The notes under the pieces are model-generated. The model was not told where the DNA came from. It worked only from the letters and a program-made list of their open reading frames with translations, and did not search any database. The translations under genes and the position numbers were made by a program. A stretch of DNA of 64,000 nt from Aquitalea aquatica (lineage in GTDB: Bacteria > Pseudomonadota > Gammaproteobacteria > Burkholderiales > Chromobacteriaceae): positions 248,001-312,000 of the forward strand of contig NZ_JACERN010000033.1 in the NCBI RefSeq assembly GCF_013911085.1, read 5' to 3'. This document shows, piece by piece, positions 1 through 10,000 of the stretch. The stretch's first letter is position 1. Every line of letters begins with the position of its first letter.

Positions 1-472
1 CGGCAATGCCCAGTCTGGCCTCGGCCAGGTCAAACCACGGTGCCATGGTTTGCGGATTGAGGCTCTTGAGGCCATAACGCTCGCCCCACCAGTTGAGGGT
101 CTCTGCCGGGGTGCGAAAGGCGCTGGTCCAGTTGACCGTGGTACTGCCGCCCACCGTGCGCCCCTGCAGGATATTGATGGCCTTGTCGGCGGTCTTGCGG
201 CTGGCGGATTCCTGATACAGCTCGGGATAGGCCTTGGCTTCCAGCAGGCGAAAATCACGCGAGGTACGCAGCGCCCCCTCTTCCACCATCAGCACGTCCA
301 GCCCGGCCTGGGCCAGCACTTCAGCCGTCATGCCACCACCCGCGCCGGTACCGATGATCAGCACATCGCAGCTCAGTTGCAGGTCCTGTGTTTGTACTGC
401 ACCGTCCAGCACCCGCCAGCCACTGGCCACGCCCTCGGCCACCGGGTCGGGCAAACTCATCTTGCTACTCAT
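1..472 (-). CDS. GMC-family oxidoreductase, N-terminal part (runs off the left edge)
   Basis: Reading leftward from ATG at 472, the frame stays open to base 1, giving about 157 residues of an N-terminus. It has the FAD ADP-binding loop GTGAGGG near residue 43, followed by E-E (ribose-binding acid end of the Rossmann fold) and a GRTVGGSTTVNW segment, the GMC signature near residue 105. There is no signal peptide. Its ATG overlaps the stop of the upstream Tat-signal gene by 4 bp (ATGA), so the two are translationally coupled. With the aldehyde dehydrogenase further upstream, this looks like the alcohol oxidase of a LaoA/B/C-type system that oxidises long-chain alcohols to acids; substrate is inference. 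Family assignment is firm; the C-terminal half is outside the window. Confidence 0.88.
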   Translation of the reverse strand, partial: MSSKMSLPDPVAEGVASGWRVLDGAVQTQDLQLSCDVLIIGTGAGGGMTAEVLAQAGLDVLMVEEGALRTSRDFRLLEAKAYPELYQESASRKTADKAINILQGRTVGGSTTVNWTSAFRTPAETLNWWGERYGLKSLNPQTMAPWFDLAEARLGIA

Positions 473-984
473 GGCAATAGCCCCATGATCTGTTGCGGTT
501 GCTGATAGCCCAGCGCAGTCCAGCTGGCCGGATTGCCAAACCAGGCCGCATTGATCAGTGCATGCAGCGCCTGATAGCCGGAACGCAGCAGCAACAGCGG
601 GCTTTGCTGCCAGCGTCGCAGGAAGGCGGCCAGATCATGCGCTGCCGCCTGTGCCCACGGGCTGTGCACGCCGGCCAGCCAGCGCCGCCCCCAGCGATTA
701 CCCAGCAGATCAAACAACTGGCGCAGCTCCTGCTGTACCGCAGGCAGCAGATTAGCGATGGCCACATCCACCCCGCGCACGATGTCCTCCAGCGCCAGCC
801 CGGCCATGCCCAGCATCACCGGGGCCAGGCTGCGGATGATCTGCGCATCACCTGCCTGCAAAAACACAAGATGGCCCTGACTGGCGGCAGGCAGGTCTGG
901 CTGCGGGCTGGCCAGGAAACCGGCTGCCAGCAACACCACGCTGCCGGCCATGCCGGTCTTGATCAATTGACGTCTGGTGATCAT
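469..984 (-). CDS. Tat-signal small protein of a GMC oxidoreductase operon (LaoB-like)
   Basis: 171 residues. The N-terminus MITRRQLIKTG has a twin-arginine motif followed by a hydrophobic stretch (residues 12-26) and an ASPQ region that could be the cleavage site, so export by the Tat pathway or membrane anchoring is expected. The rest is alpha-helical and leucine-rich with no catalytic motif I recognise. It sits 1 bp after the aldehyde dehydrogenase and overlaps the GMC oxidoreductase by 4 bp. In Pseudomonas aeruginosa a protein of this kind (LaoB) lies between the alcohol dehydrogenase and aldehyde dehydrogenase genes; in other GMC complexes a Tat-exported small subunit carries the partner across the membrane. 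Role here is inferred from context. Confidence 0.75.
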   Translation of the reverse strand: MITRRQLIKTGMAGSVVLLAAGFLASPQPDLPAASQGHLVFLQAGDAQIIRSLAPVMLGMAGLALEDIVRGVDVAIANLLPAVQQELRQLFDLLGNRWGRRWLAGVHSPWAQAAAHDLAAFLRRWQQSPLLLLRSGYQALHALINAAWFGNPASWTALGYQQPQQIMGLLP

Positions 985-985
985 C

Positions 986-2416
986 TCAGCCTCGCATCAT
1001 CAGTCGCAGCAGCCATTGCACGGTGCGGCCATAAGGGGGCCGGGTCATCCAGCTGCCCGACCAGCGGCTCTGCTCGAATACTGGCTTGAGCTTGGAGAAG
1101 GTGAGAAAACCTTCATAACCATGGTAATGCCCCATGCCGGAGGCACCGACACCACCAAAAGGCATATCGTGCTGTATCACATGCAGCACTGATTCATTGA
1201 TGCAAACCCCGCCGGAAATGGTCTGGTGCAGGGTTTTTTCGATACGCAGCGGGTCGCTGTCGAACAGATACAGGGCCAGCGGCCGCGGCCGGGCATTGAT
1301 GTAATCGAGAGCCTGGTCAAAATTGTCGTAGCAGACCACCGGCAGGATGGGGCCGAAAATTTCCTCGCGCAGCAGCGCGCAGTCAGCCGGGCAGTTCAGT
1401 ACCAGGGTCAGTGGCAGTTTGCGCGAGCCAGACAGATCTTCGGCGGCCGGGTTGATCTGGCGGATCTCGGCCCCCGCCGCACGCGCTTCACTCAGCCAAT
1501 CTTGCAAGCGCTGGTAATGACGCTGGTTGATGATATTGCTGTAGTCCGGATTATTGGCCAACGTGGGATAAGCGCGGGTTGCAGCGGCATCCAGCATGGC
1601 CAGCAGCCGGTCGCGGTCCTTGGCATTCACTAGCACATAGTCCGGGGCGACACAGGTCTGGCCGGCATTGAACAGTTTGCCGGCAACAATCGACTCCGCC
1701 GCCCGGGCAAAATCGGCATCCCGCGCCACCAGCGCCGGCGACTTGCCTCCCAGCTCCAGGGTGACCGGCGTGAGATTGTCGGCTGCGGCGCGCATCACAT
1801 GGTGGCCCACCGCAGTGGAGCCGGTGAACAGCAAATGATCGAAAGGCAAGCGGGTAAAAGCCTGCGCCAGCTCCGGCCCGCCATTCACCACACAGACCAG
1901 ATCCGGCTCGAAGTAACGCGCCACCAGCTCGGCCAGCAACTGACCGGTGGCGGGAGTGAATTCCGACATCTTGATCATCACCCGGTTACCCGCCGCCAGT
2001 GCACCGATCAAGGGCCCCAGGGCCAGAAACAGCGGGTAATTCCACGGCACTACGATGCCCACCACGCCCAGCGGCTGGGGCAGCACACGATTACGTGCCG
2101 GGAGAAACCAGATGGACACCCCGCGCCGCTGCGGCTTCATCCAGCGCCGCAGCTGACGGCGCGCGCTGCGCAACTCCTCCAGGCTGGGAAACAGCTCGCC
2201 CAAGCGGGTTTCCACGCTGCTGCGCTGGCCAAAATCGCTGTTGATGGCGGCGATCAGGGCGTCATGGTTTTGCTGGATCAGCTGCTCCAGCGCATTCAGC
2301 CAGCTCAGCCGGCGTGCCAGCGCCGGAAAACGCTCGGCGGCAGCGGCGCGGTGCAAGGCGGCATAGGCATCCGGCAAGCCGGCAGCGCTTTCCTGCTGCA
2401 TTGGCATAACATTCAT
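986..2416 (-). CDS. calB: Coniferyl aldehyde dehydrogenase-like NAD(P)+ aldehyde dehydrogenase
   Basis: 476 residues from ATG at 2416, chosen because GAGGAT lies 6 bp upstream; an ATG at 2440 has no ribosome site. The protein carries the aldehyde dehydrogenase landmarks in order: PWNYP near residue 124, the general-base segment ELGGKSP near 220, the catalytic cysteine in GQTCVAPD near 250, and EEIFGPILPVV near 355. It oxidises an aldehyde to a carboxylate. The overall sequence is closest in style to the CalB group, which is also the family of LaoC. It is the first gene of a three-gene operon with the Tat protein (1 bp gap) and a GMC oxidase, so the aldehyde is probably the oxidase product. 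True substrate (coniferyl versus fatty aldehyde) cannot be read from sequence. Confidence 0.85.
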   Translation of the reverse strand: MNVMPMQQESAAGLPDAYAALHRAAAAERFPALARRLSWLNALEQLIQQNHDALIAAINSDFGQRSSVETRLGELFPSLEELRSARRQLRRWMKPQRRGVSIWFLPARNRVLPQPLGVVGIVVPWNYPLFLALGPLIGALAAGNRVMIKMSEFTPATGQLLAELVARYFEPDLVCVVNGGPELAQAFTRLPFDHLLFTGSTAVGHHVMRAAADNLTPVTLELGGKSPALVARDADFARAAESIVAGKLFNAGQTCVAPDYVLVNAKDRDRLLAMLDAAATRAYPTLANNPDYSNIINQRHYQRLQDWLSEARAAGAEIRQINPAAEDLSGSRKLPLTLVLNCPADCALLREEIFGPILPVVCYDNFDQALDYINARPRPLALYLFDSDPLRIEKTLHQTISGGVCINESVLHVIQHDMPFGGVGASGMGHYHGYEGFLTFSKLKPVFEQSRWSGSWMTRPPYGRTVQWLLRLMMRG

Positions 2417-2454
2417 TGTGCTATCCTCGTGTTGTTCCATCCGGCAAACGGTCG

Positions 2455-2474
2455 TTTAGAGCCACGACTCTAAA
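2455..2474. promoter_or_regulatory. Inverted repeat, probable operator of the aldehyde dehydrogenase operon
   Basis: A perfect 7-6-7 inverted repeat, TTTAGAG-N6-CTCTAAA, lies 39 bp upstream of the calB-like start and 49 bp before the divergent VWA gene. Size and symmetry suit a TetR-type or similar dimeric repressor. No regulator gene is next to it in the window, so the binding protein is unknown. Confidence 0.5.
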
Positions 2475-2522
2475 GCCAGAATAGCACCGAGAAATTTCCT
2501 TGTCACTCTCCGTGGACTACCC

Positions 2523-3728
2523 ATGCTGATCGATTTCTTTACCGCCCTGCGCGACGCTGGCCTGCCGGTATCGCTCAAGGAATTCCTGACCCTGCTGGAA
2601 GCGCTGAAACAGCAGGTCGCTTTTGGCAGCCTGGATGCCTTTTATTATCTGGCGCGCACCACCTTGATCAAGGACGAAAAGCATTACGACCGCTTCGACC
2701 AGGTATTCGGCCATTACTTTCAGGGCAAGGAACTGCTGCTGGATGATCTGCAAACCGAGATTCCGGAAGACTGGCTGCGCAAACAGGTAGAGAAATTTCT
2801 CAGCGAAGAGGAAAAGCAGCAACTACAGGCCCTAGGCTGGGACAAGCTGATGGACACCCTGCGCCAACGGCTGGAAGAACAAAAAGAACGCCATCAGGGT
2901 GGCAACAAATGGATAGGTACCGGCGGCACCAGCCCGTTTGGTGCTTATGGCTACAACCCGGAAGGCATACGCATTGGCCAGGATGGCTCGCGCCACCGCC
3001 GCGCGGTAAAGGTGTGGGACCAGCGCGAATTCCGCAATTTCGACAATGCCGCCGAACTGGGCAGCCGCAACATCAAGCTGGCCTTGCGCCGCCTGCGCGA
3101 ATTTGCCCGCGAGGGGGCGGAAGAAGTGCTCGACCTGGACGGCACCATTGCCGCAACGGCACGCAATGCCGGCCTGCTCGAGCTGAAAATGCTGCGCGAA
3201 CTGCGCAATACGGTGAAGGTACTGGTGCTGTTTGATGTTGGCGGCTCGATGGACGACCACATCAAGGCGGTGGAAGAGCTGTTTTCCGCAGTCAAAAGCG
3301 AATTCAAGCATCTGGAGTATTACTACTTCCACAACTGCGTCTACGAAACGGTGTGGAAAGACAATCGCCGCCGCCAGGGCAGCAGCCTGTCCACCCACGA
3401 GCTGATCCACACCTTTGGCAGCGACTACAAGCTGATCTTTGTCGGTGACGCCACCATGAGCCCCTATGAAATCAGCTACCCGGGCGGCAGCGTGGAACAC
3501 ATGAACCCGGAGTCCGGTGAAGTATGGATGCGCCGCCTGCTGCAGCAGTTTCGCCATGCGGTGTGGCTGAACCCGGTGGCCGAGCCATACTGGGACTACA
3601 CCCAGTCGCTGCAGATGATGCGCCGCCTGCTGCAAGAGCGCATGTACCCGCTCACTCTGGAAGGGGTGGACCAGGCCATGCGCGCACTAAAGAAATCCAT
3701 GCCGGCCAGTGCCCTGCCCCCAGTCTAG
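2523..3728 (+). CDS. VWA (von Willebrand A) domain protein, CoxE-like
   Basis: 401 residues. The C-terminal half is a VWA domain with a MIDAS-like segment FDVGGSMDDH near residue 240; the canonical D-x-S-x-S appears here as D-V-G-G-S, so one serine is replaced by glycine. A second metal-site region, VGDATMSPYE, lies near residue 310. The N-terminal region is helical and starts with LIDFFTALRDAGLPVS, typical of CoxE-family proteins that work as partners of MoxR AAA+ ATPases in inserting metals or remodelling complexes. No MoxR gene is seen in this window. It is divergent from the aldehyde dehydrogenase operon and converges with the diguanylate cyclase, whose stop it overlaps by 4 bp. Only a weak ribosome site precedes the ATG. 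Confidence 0.82.
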   Translation: MLIDFFTALRDAGLPVSLKEFLTLLEALKQQVAFGSLDAFYYLARTTLIKDEKHYDRFDQVFGHYFQGKELLLDDLQTEIPEDWLRKQVEKFLSEEEKQQLQALGWDKLMDTLRQRLEEQKERHQGGNKWIGTGGTSPFGAYGYNPEGIRIGQDGSRHRRAVKVWDQREFRNFDNAAELGSRNIKLALRRLREFAREGAEEVLDLDGTIAATARNAGLLELKMLRELRNTVKVLVLFDVGGSMDDHIKAVEELFSAVKSEFKHLEYYYFHNCVYETVWKDNRRRQGSSLSTHELIHTFGSDYKLIFVGDATMSPYEISYPGGSVEHMNPESGEVWMRRLLQQFRHAVWLNPVAEPYWDYTQSLQMMRRLLQERMYPLTLEGVDQAMRALKKSMPASALPPV

Positions 3729-6586
3729 TCGGCAGGAAAACGCTGGCCGTTGCCGTCGAAAGCCCGTACTTGGTCACGACCAGCCAGTTTGGCCTCGTAC
3801 AATGCCTGGTCTGCCAGCGCCAGCGCCACGCTGGCCTCCTGCTGGTCGCGGGCCAGGCAGCTGACGCCGATACTCACCCGCACCTGCAGCTCGCCTGCAT
3901 CCAGCGCCACCCGGTGCGTGCGCACGGCTTGACGCAATCGTTCAGCCAGGGCCAGTGCCCCGGCCATGCCACAGCCGGGCAGCAGGACGGCAAACTCCTC
4001 ACCGCCCAGCCGGCCCAGCACGTCGACCTTGCGCACCACCTGCTGGCAGATGTGGGCAAAGTCACGCAGCACGCGGTCGCCCACGGCATGGCCCCAGCTA
4101 TCGTTCACCTGCTTGAAATGATCGATATCCAGCATCAGCACCGCTACCGGATTGCTGAAGCGCTGGAAGCGGACAAATTCCTCCTCCAGCTTTTCCATGA
4201 AGCTGCGCCGGTTGGCAATACCCGTCAGTGCATCGGTAGTGGCCAGCAGCCTGAGTGATTCCTCTTGCTGCTTGCGACTGCTGATATCACGGTATACCCA
4301 CAACACACTGCGCAAGCGTCCCTCGATGAAGATGGGCACATGGTCGCGCTCCAGAATACGGCCATCAAGCAGCGGCCACTCTTCGCCCAGCACCACCTCG
4401 CGCGAACGCTGCAACTCTTCCAGCCTTTGCAGCAGTCGTTGTGGTTCGGCAAACTGTTGTGCGGCAATGGCAGCCACCTGCGCGCGCCCCTCATGCTGCA
4501 CTTGCTCCGGCGTATAACCGGGCAGGAATAGTTGGCAGTATTGCTGGTTTACCAGCACCACCTCGCCGTGCTGGTCCTCCAGCAACATGGCACCATGGAA
4601 ATTTTCGATGATGGCCAGCAATTGCCGCTGCAGGGTGGCAAGCGCCTCTTCGGCCTGCCGGCGCGCGGTAATGTCATGAATGATCGAAAACAACAGGGTG
4701 CGTCCGCCAGATTCCACCGGCGATGAATGCACGTCTACCGTCCGCAGCTGGCCATTGGCCAGACGGTGGGTGAAGGTGAAATGATTGTGTGCCTGCTGCA
4801 AGGCCACGCCCATGGTGCCGCGTATTCTGGCCTCTTCCATCTGGTTGATATTGCTCATCGGCATGCCCACCAGCTCGCCGCGGCGATAACCATAAAAGCG
4901 CTCGGCCGAAGGGTTGGCATCCACGATCACGCCATTGGTCGGATCCACCAGGATCATCACCGCGCCGTGATTCTGGAACAGCATGCGGAAATGCGCCTCG
5001 CTGTTCTCCAGCAGCTTTTGCGCCTGCTTATGGGTGGTGATGTCCTGCACGGTGCCGACGATGCGACAGACATTGCCATTGCCATCCACCTCGGTGGCCT
5101 GGCCCTTGTCCAGAATCCATAGCACCTCGCCAGTGCGTCGCAACAGCCGGTACTGGATCTGGTACTGACTGGCTTCTCGCTTGAGCAGGGAACGGATATT
5201 GTGCCGCACGGTAGGCAGATCGTCCGGATGCACCAGCGCCTGCCATTGCCCCGGATTGTCATGCAGCTCGTGGTAGTCGTAGCCGACCATATTGACCAGC
5301 TGCTGGTTGAAATCCAGCCGCCCCAGCGCCACATGCCAGTCCCACAGGCCGATATTGGCGGCGCGCATGGCCATATCCAGCCGCTCCTGGCTTTCACGCA
5401 AGGCTTCTTCGGTGCGCTTGCGCTGGGTAATCTCCGAAATCAGCCCGTGCCAGCGTATCGACTGGTCATCCTGCAATTCCGGCGTAACGCGCGCTTCCAC
5501 CCAGATCAAGCGTCCATCTGGCAGCAGGACACGAAACTCGCTGATCCACGGCAACTGATAGCGCAGCGCCGAATCGCTCTCTTCACGCACACGCTGCTGG
5601 TCATCCGGAAACACACGCCTCCATACCAGATCGGCATCCTGCTTTACCTGATCCGGCGTGACGCCAAAGATAGTCAGCACACCGTCACTGACATAGGAGA
5701 AGCGGCCATGGCCGCTCGCATCGGACCAGAACTGATAAATCATGCCGGGAATATTGGCGGCAATCTTGGCCAGGCGGTTTTCACCTTCCACCTGGCTGCT
5801 GACATCCATCCAGTACCCCTGCACCACCTCGCCGGTCACTTGCTGCACCTGCTCCTCCAGCCAGCACCAATAACCCGCGCCATGCCAGAAACGATAGCGG
5901 CGGCTGGTAAAGCCCCGCCCCTGCCCCAGCCGCCAGTTGCCATCAGCCAGGCCGCGCAGCTCGTCCGGGTGCAAATGCTGCTGCCACCAGTCGGGCTCCA
6001 GCAGAATGTCCTCGGGGAAATAGCCCAGAATGGATGCCACATTGGGGCTGACTTCCACCACCACTCGCGGCTGCTGTGCATGACAGGCGAACGCTACCAT
6101 CGGGCCATTGGCAAACAGTGCATGCTGACGCGTCATCAGCTGTTGCAGGCGTTTGAGCTCGGTCACATCCTGCATCACCACCATATAGCCGCCGGCAGCA
6201 CCCGGCTCGACCATGGCCGTGATGGACAGATTGACGGTGCGCAAGCGACCATCCTTGCCGCGCAGCGGCCATTCCCGCGTCAGACTGCGCCCGGGTTGAA
6301 CCTCGGCAGTAAATACCTCAACGACACCAACCTCGCGCCCCAGCCGGGCAGCCAGCTGGCGACTCTCCTGCTCCAGCAAGTCCGGCTCCAGCAGCACGCT
6401 GGGCAGCACTCGTCCGCACAACTCATCGGCCCGATAGGCCAACAGCTTTTCTGCCGCATGATTGAACAGGATGATCAGGCCATCGGCATCCAGCGCCATC
6501 ATGGCGGTGTCGGCTGCATTGAGCATAGACAGCAACAGGCCAGCCGTCGGCGGCTGGCCCTGTGGTGCTGCCGCAGATGTTGACAT
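3725..6586 (-). CDS. Multi-PAS diguanylate cyclase (GGDEF)
   Basis: 953 residues from ATG at 6586, which is preceded by AGGGAG; an upstream ATG at 6661 would add 25 residues with no ribosome site. The N-terminal 780 residues are a chain of five or six PAS/PAC modules, seen from repeated segments such as VVMQDVTELKRLQ, ISEITQRKRTEEAL, VQDITTHKQAQ and IIHDITARRQAEEAL. The C-terminus is a GGDEF domain: LDIDHFKQVND near 827 for magnesium and GTP, and GGEEF at about 861. RKVD sits exactly five residues before GGEEF, matching the RxxD inhibitory c-di-GMP site. It should therefore be an active, product-inhibited cyclase. There are no membrane segments, so it senses a cytoplasmic cue. Confidence 0.93.
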   Translation of the reverse strand: MSTSAAAPQGQPPTAGLLLSMLNAADTAMMALDADGLIILFNHAAEKLLAYRADELCGRVLPSVLLEPDLLEQESRQLAARLGREVGVVEVFTAEVQPGRSLTREWPLRGKDGRLRTVNLSITAMVEPGAAGGYMVVMQDVTELKRLQQLMTRQHALFANGPMVAFACHAQQPRVVVEVSPNVASILGYFPEDILLEPDWWQQHLHPDELRGLADGNWRLGQGRGFTSRRYRFWHGAGYWCWLEEQVQQVTGEVVQGYWMDVSSQVEGENRLAKIAANIPGMIYQFWSDASGHGRFSYVSDGVLTIFGVTPDQVKQDADLVWRRVFPDDQQRVREESDSALRYQLPWISEFRVLLPDGRLIWVEARVTPELQDDQSIRWHGLISEITQRKRTEEALRESQERLDMAMRAANIGLWDWHVALGRLDFNQQLVNMVGYDYHELHDNPGQWQALVHPDDLPTVRHNIRSLLKREASQYQIQYRLLRRTGEVLWILDKGQATEVDGNGNVCRIVGTVQDITTHKQAQKLLENSEAHFRMLFQNHGAVMILVDPTNGVIVDANPSAERFYGYRRGELVGMPMSNINQMEEARIRGTMGVALQQAHNHFTFTHRLANGQLRTVDVHSSPVESGGRTLLFSIIHDITARRQAEEALATLQRQLLAIIENFHGAMLLEDQHGEVVLVNQQYCQLFLPGYTPEQVQHEGRAQVAAIAAQQFAEPQRLLQRLEELQRSREVVLGEEWPLLDGRILERDHVPIFIEGRLRSVLWVYRDISSRKQQEESLRLLATTDALTGIANRRSFMEKLEEEFVRFQRFSNPVAVLMLDIDHFKQVNDSWGHAVGDRVLRDFAHICQQVVRKVDVLGRLGGEEFAVLLPGCGMAGALALAERLRQAVRTHRVALDAGELQVRVSIGVSCLARDQQEASVALALADQALYEAKLAGRDQVRAFDGNGQRFPAD

Positions 6587-6798
6587 GCTCAAGACGGTCT
6601 CCCTGCATCGGTATGCTGATTCATGCTTTACTTTATAGATGATGTTTGGATTGCTCCGCAAAGTGCTATGAAATTATCGCATTTCGCTTGAAAAAAATGG
6701 CAATACCCGCATATTTAGCTTGAGCAATCAGCCAGTTGCACCAACAATGAAGGCAGAGGTCAGCCAAACAAGACCTCACCTAGCCGAGGGAAGCCGCC

Positions 6799-6945
6799 AT
6801 GGAAACCATACTGATGATCCTTATGATCGCTGCCTGTGCCATCGTACTGGGCATGCTGACCACCCCGCTGGAGAAAAAGCGCGAGCTGATCCCCATCCGT
6901 ATCCGCAAGGAAGACGAGCAGCCGCGTCGCAGGTCTTCGCGCTAA
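6799..6945 (+). CDS. 48-residue single-pass membrane miniprotein
   Basis: A 48-codon frame with ATG at 6799 and a GAGGG ribosome site 8 bp upstream. The peptide begins METILMILMIAACAIVLGM, one hydrophobic helix at residues 2-20, followed by a strongly charged, arginine-rich tail ending RRRSSR. It stops 17 bp before a perfect inverted-repeat terminator shared with convergent ftsK. The positive-inside rule predicts the tail in the cytoplasm. I do not recognise a family; the clean ribosome site, membrane helix and terminator are the case for a real gene. Confidence 0.65.
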   Translation: METILMILMIAACAIVLGMLTTPLEKKRELIPIRIRKEDEQPRRRSSR

Positions 6946-6961
6946 GCAGACTCACGCGCAT

Positions 6962-6991
6962 GCAAAAAGGCAGCCACGGCTGCCTTTTTGC
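6962..6991. terminator. Bidirectional terminator between the miniprotein gene and ftsK
   Basis: A perfect 13-bp stem (GCAAAAAGGCAGC) with a 4-base loop. A/T runs on each arm give a T tract for either strand, so it can end both the plus-strand miniprotein transcript and the minus-strand ftsK transcript. Confidence 0.85.
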
Positions 6992-7006
6992 ATGGCACTG
7001 CCGGTA

Positions 7007-10000
7007 TCAGAAGTCGCGCTGCGGTACCAGTACCGTGCGGTTGCCATTGCTTTCCATGCCACTGACAATACCGGCCGCTTCCATTTGCTCGATCAGCCGC
7101 GCCGCGCGGTTATAGCCTATGCGCAAGTGGCGCTGTACCGCAGAAATCGACGGCTTGCGCGTTTTCAGCACGATTTCCACCGCTTCATCGTAGAGCGGAT
7201 CGCTCTCGGTGGCTGCCTGAGTCTTGGCGGTGGCTGCAGCCGACTCCTCATCCGCCTCGGTTTCACCAGTCAGCAAACCTTCCACATAATCCGGCTCGCC
7301 CCACTGCTTGAGGAAATCCACCACGGCATGCACTTCGTCATCAGTGACAAAAGCGCCATGTACCCGTTGCGGATAGCCGCTGCCCGGCGGCAGGAACAAC
7401 ATATCACCCTGACCCAGCAGGCTTTCTGCACCCATCTGGTCAAGAATGGTGCGGCTGTCGATCTTGCTGGACACCTGAAAGGCAATCCGCGTCGGGATAT
7501 TGGCCTTGATCAGGCCGGTAATCACATCCACCGACGGCCGCTGGGTGGCCAGAATCAAATGAATACCTGCCGCTCGCGCCTTCTGTGCCAGCCGGGCAAT
7601 CAGTTCTTCGATCTTCTTGCCGGCCACCATCATCAAGTCGGCAAACTCATCCACCACTACCACAATGAAGGGCAGATTATTCAGCGGCTCCGGGGTTTCC
7701 GGCGTCAGGCTGAAGGGGTTAGTCAGGCGGCGGCCGGCGGCCTCGGCTTCGCGCACCTTGTCGTTGTAGCCGGCCAGATTACGCACGCCCAAGGCACTCA
7801 TCAGCCGGTAGCGGCGTTCCATTTCACCCACACACCAGTTGAGCGCATTGGCGGCCAGCTTCATGTCAGTCACCACCGGCGCCAGCAAGTGTGGAATATC
7901 GTTGTATACCGACAGTTCCAGCATCTTGGGGTCGATCATGATGAAACGCACTTCGTCCGGCGTGGCCTTGTACAGCATGGACAGAATCATCGCGTTGACG
8001 CCCACCGATTTGCCGGAGCCCGTGGTACCCGCCACCAGCAGGTGCGGGGCCTTGGCCAGATCAATAGCCACCGGCTGGCCGGTGATGTCCTTACCCAGCG
8101 CCATGGTCAGGCGCGAGGCTGGCTGCTGGAATACGTCGGCGGAGAAAATCTCTGACAACCGTATCATTTGGCGCTTGGCATTGGGCAGTTCCAGGCCCAT
8201 GCAGGTTTTGCCCGGAATGGTTTCCACCACCCGGATGGATGCCAGTCCCAGTGCCCGCGACAGGTCTTTCATCAGGTTCACCACCTGGTTGCCACGCACG
8301 CCAACGGCCGGTTCCACCTCGTAACGGGTAATCACCGGGCCGGCATAGGCATCCACCACGCTGACCTTGACCTTGAACTCAGCCAGCTTCTCCTCGATCA
8401 GGATGCCACGCTCCAGCAACTCGTCTTCCGACACCACGGTGGTGGCTTCTTCGGCCGGGCGCAGCAAATCAAGACCAGGCAGGCAGTCTTCACCGTAGAT
8501 CACCGGCAGGCTGGAACGATGGGCTGCTGCTGGCGGCAAGCTCCATGGTAGCGCGGCGTCTGCCACGCTAGCTGCAGCCAGCGGTACCGCCGCAACAGCC
8601 TCGACGGCAACCTCCTCGCTATTGGCGGTAGCCGCGGCAGCTGGCTGCAACTCGGCCTCGTCCAACAGATGCCACACCAGATTGCTCTCCGGTTTGCTGG
8701 CTGGCACTGAAGCTGGCGTGCGCTCACTGATCATCGACCACGGCAAGACGGCTTCAGCTGCAGCCGGTGCGGCCAGCTCCGTCGGCTGGGCCAGGCTATC
8801 CGGTGGCACCACCTGCTGTCTCTGCTCGGGCCAACGCCATGGCTGACGCTCCTGCTCTACCTGCGGTGTAATAGTCGCTGCCGGAGATGCATCAACCATC
8901 GCCGCAGCCAAAGCAGCAGGCATTGTTGGCGGTGGCAGGCTTTGCGCCTCTTGCAGACTCGCACCGCTCACTGCCAGTTCGATAGCAGATTGCTCGTCAA
9001 GAAAGACGCTGGCGTGGTCATTCTCAGCGGGGTTGACTGCAGTAGCGCCCTCCTCCACTTGCGGCAACACTGCTATCTGAGCAGGCTGCTCGATGCTGGC
9101 AGCTGCTTCGCTAGTCGCGATCGCAGGACTCGCCAACTCTGGCTGTGCAAGCTGTGCCGGCTGCGTGGCTTCCGGGACGATTACAGGTGCAGGTGCAGGT
9201 GCAGGTGCAGGTGCAGGTGCAGGTGCAGGTGCAGGTGCAGGTGCAGCAGTATCGGCTACGCTGTGAGACAAAGGCGCATCGGGGATATCGGCCAGCGACA
9301 GGCCTGGCAGTACTGCAGCCTGCTCAGCCGCCGGAGCGGGCTTAGCTGCAGACGGACGCGGCGCGGGCGGGCGGATCCAGCCTTCATAAGCATTGCTGCG
9401 GGGCTGTTGTTCGTGCCGTACGATGGCTGGCTCGGGCGGCGGCGGGCTGACGCGTGGTGGTATCGGCTGGGTGATGATCTTGCGCGGAGCCGGATACACC
9501 GGCTGCAACACCACCGCCGGCTTGATTACCGGAGCCTCATGACTGCGCCGTTTGCTGTGCAGGGCATTGACCTGGGCACGCACTTCATGCGGATCAATTA
9601 CTGGCAACTGGCGCGGCTCGGGATGGCCAGACAACGACTGCCGCTGCGCCTGACGACGACGCGAACCGTGGTGCAGATTATTTTGCAGCTCGTCCAGCCC
9701 GATGACCGGCAGATTTTCGCCACGTGGCTGGCTGGGTGATCCGGCTTGCAACTTGGATTTGGGCTTGCGATAGCTGCGCTCCAACTCGACATGCGGGAGA
9801 TCGGCAGCCGGGACAGCTGGCTTGGCCTGCACACGCGGGGACGGGCTGACCGGCGGCGGCGTGAATACCGCGGCAGGCGGGGGGGCAGCAACTATCGGCG
9901 CAGCCTCCTGCTCGCTCCGTGAAGGTGGCGGCAACTCGGCCTCATCGTCCGACATGGCGGCGTCAAAGCGGATGGCAACCGGTTCGCGCCTGCGCTCACG

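Noticed and set aside
5201-6583. Plus-strand frame of 460 codons opposite the PAS-GGDEF gene
   Set aside because: Shadow of the diguanylate cyclase with histidine- and glutamine-rich sequence typical of antisense reading.
9185-9244. Short tandem repeats as a CRISPR array
   Set aside because: The units are six bases with no spacers; it is a simple coding repeat.
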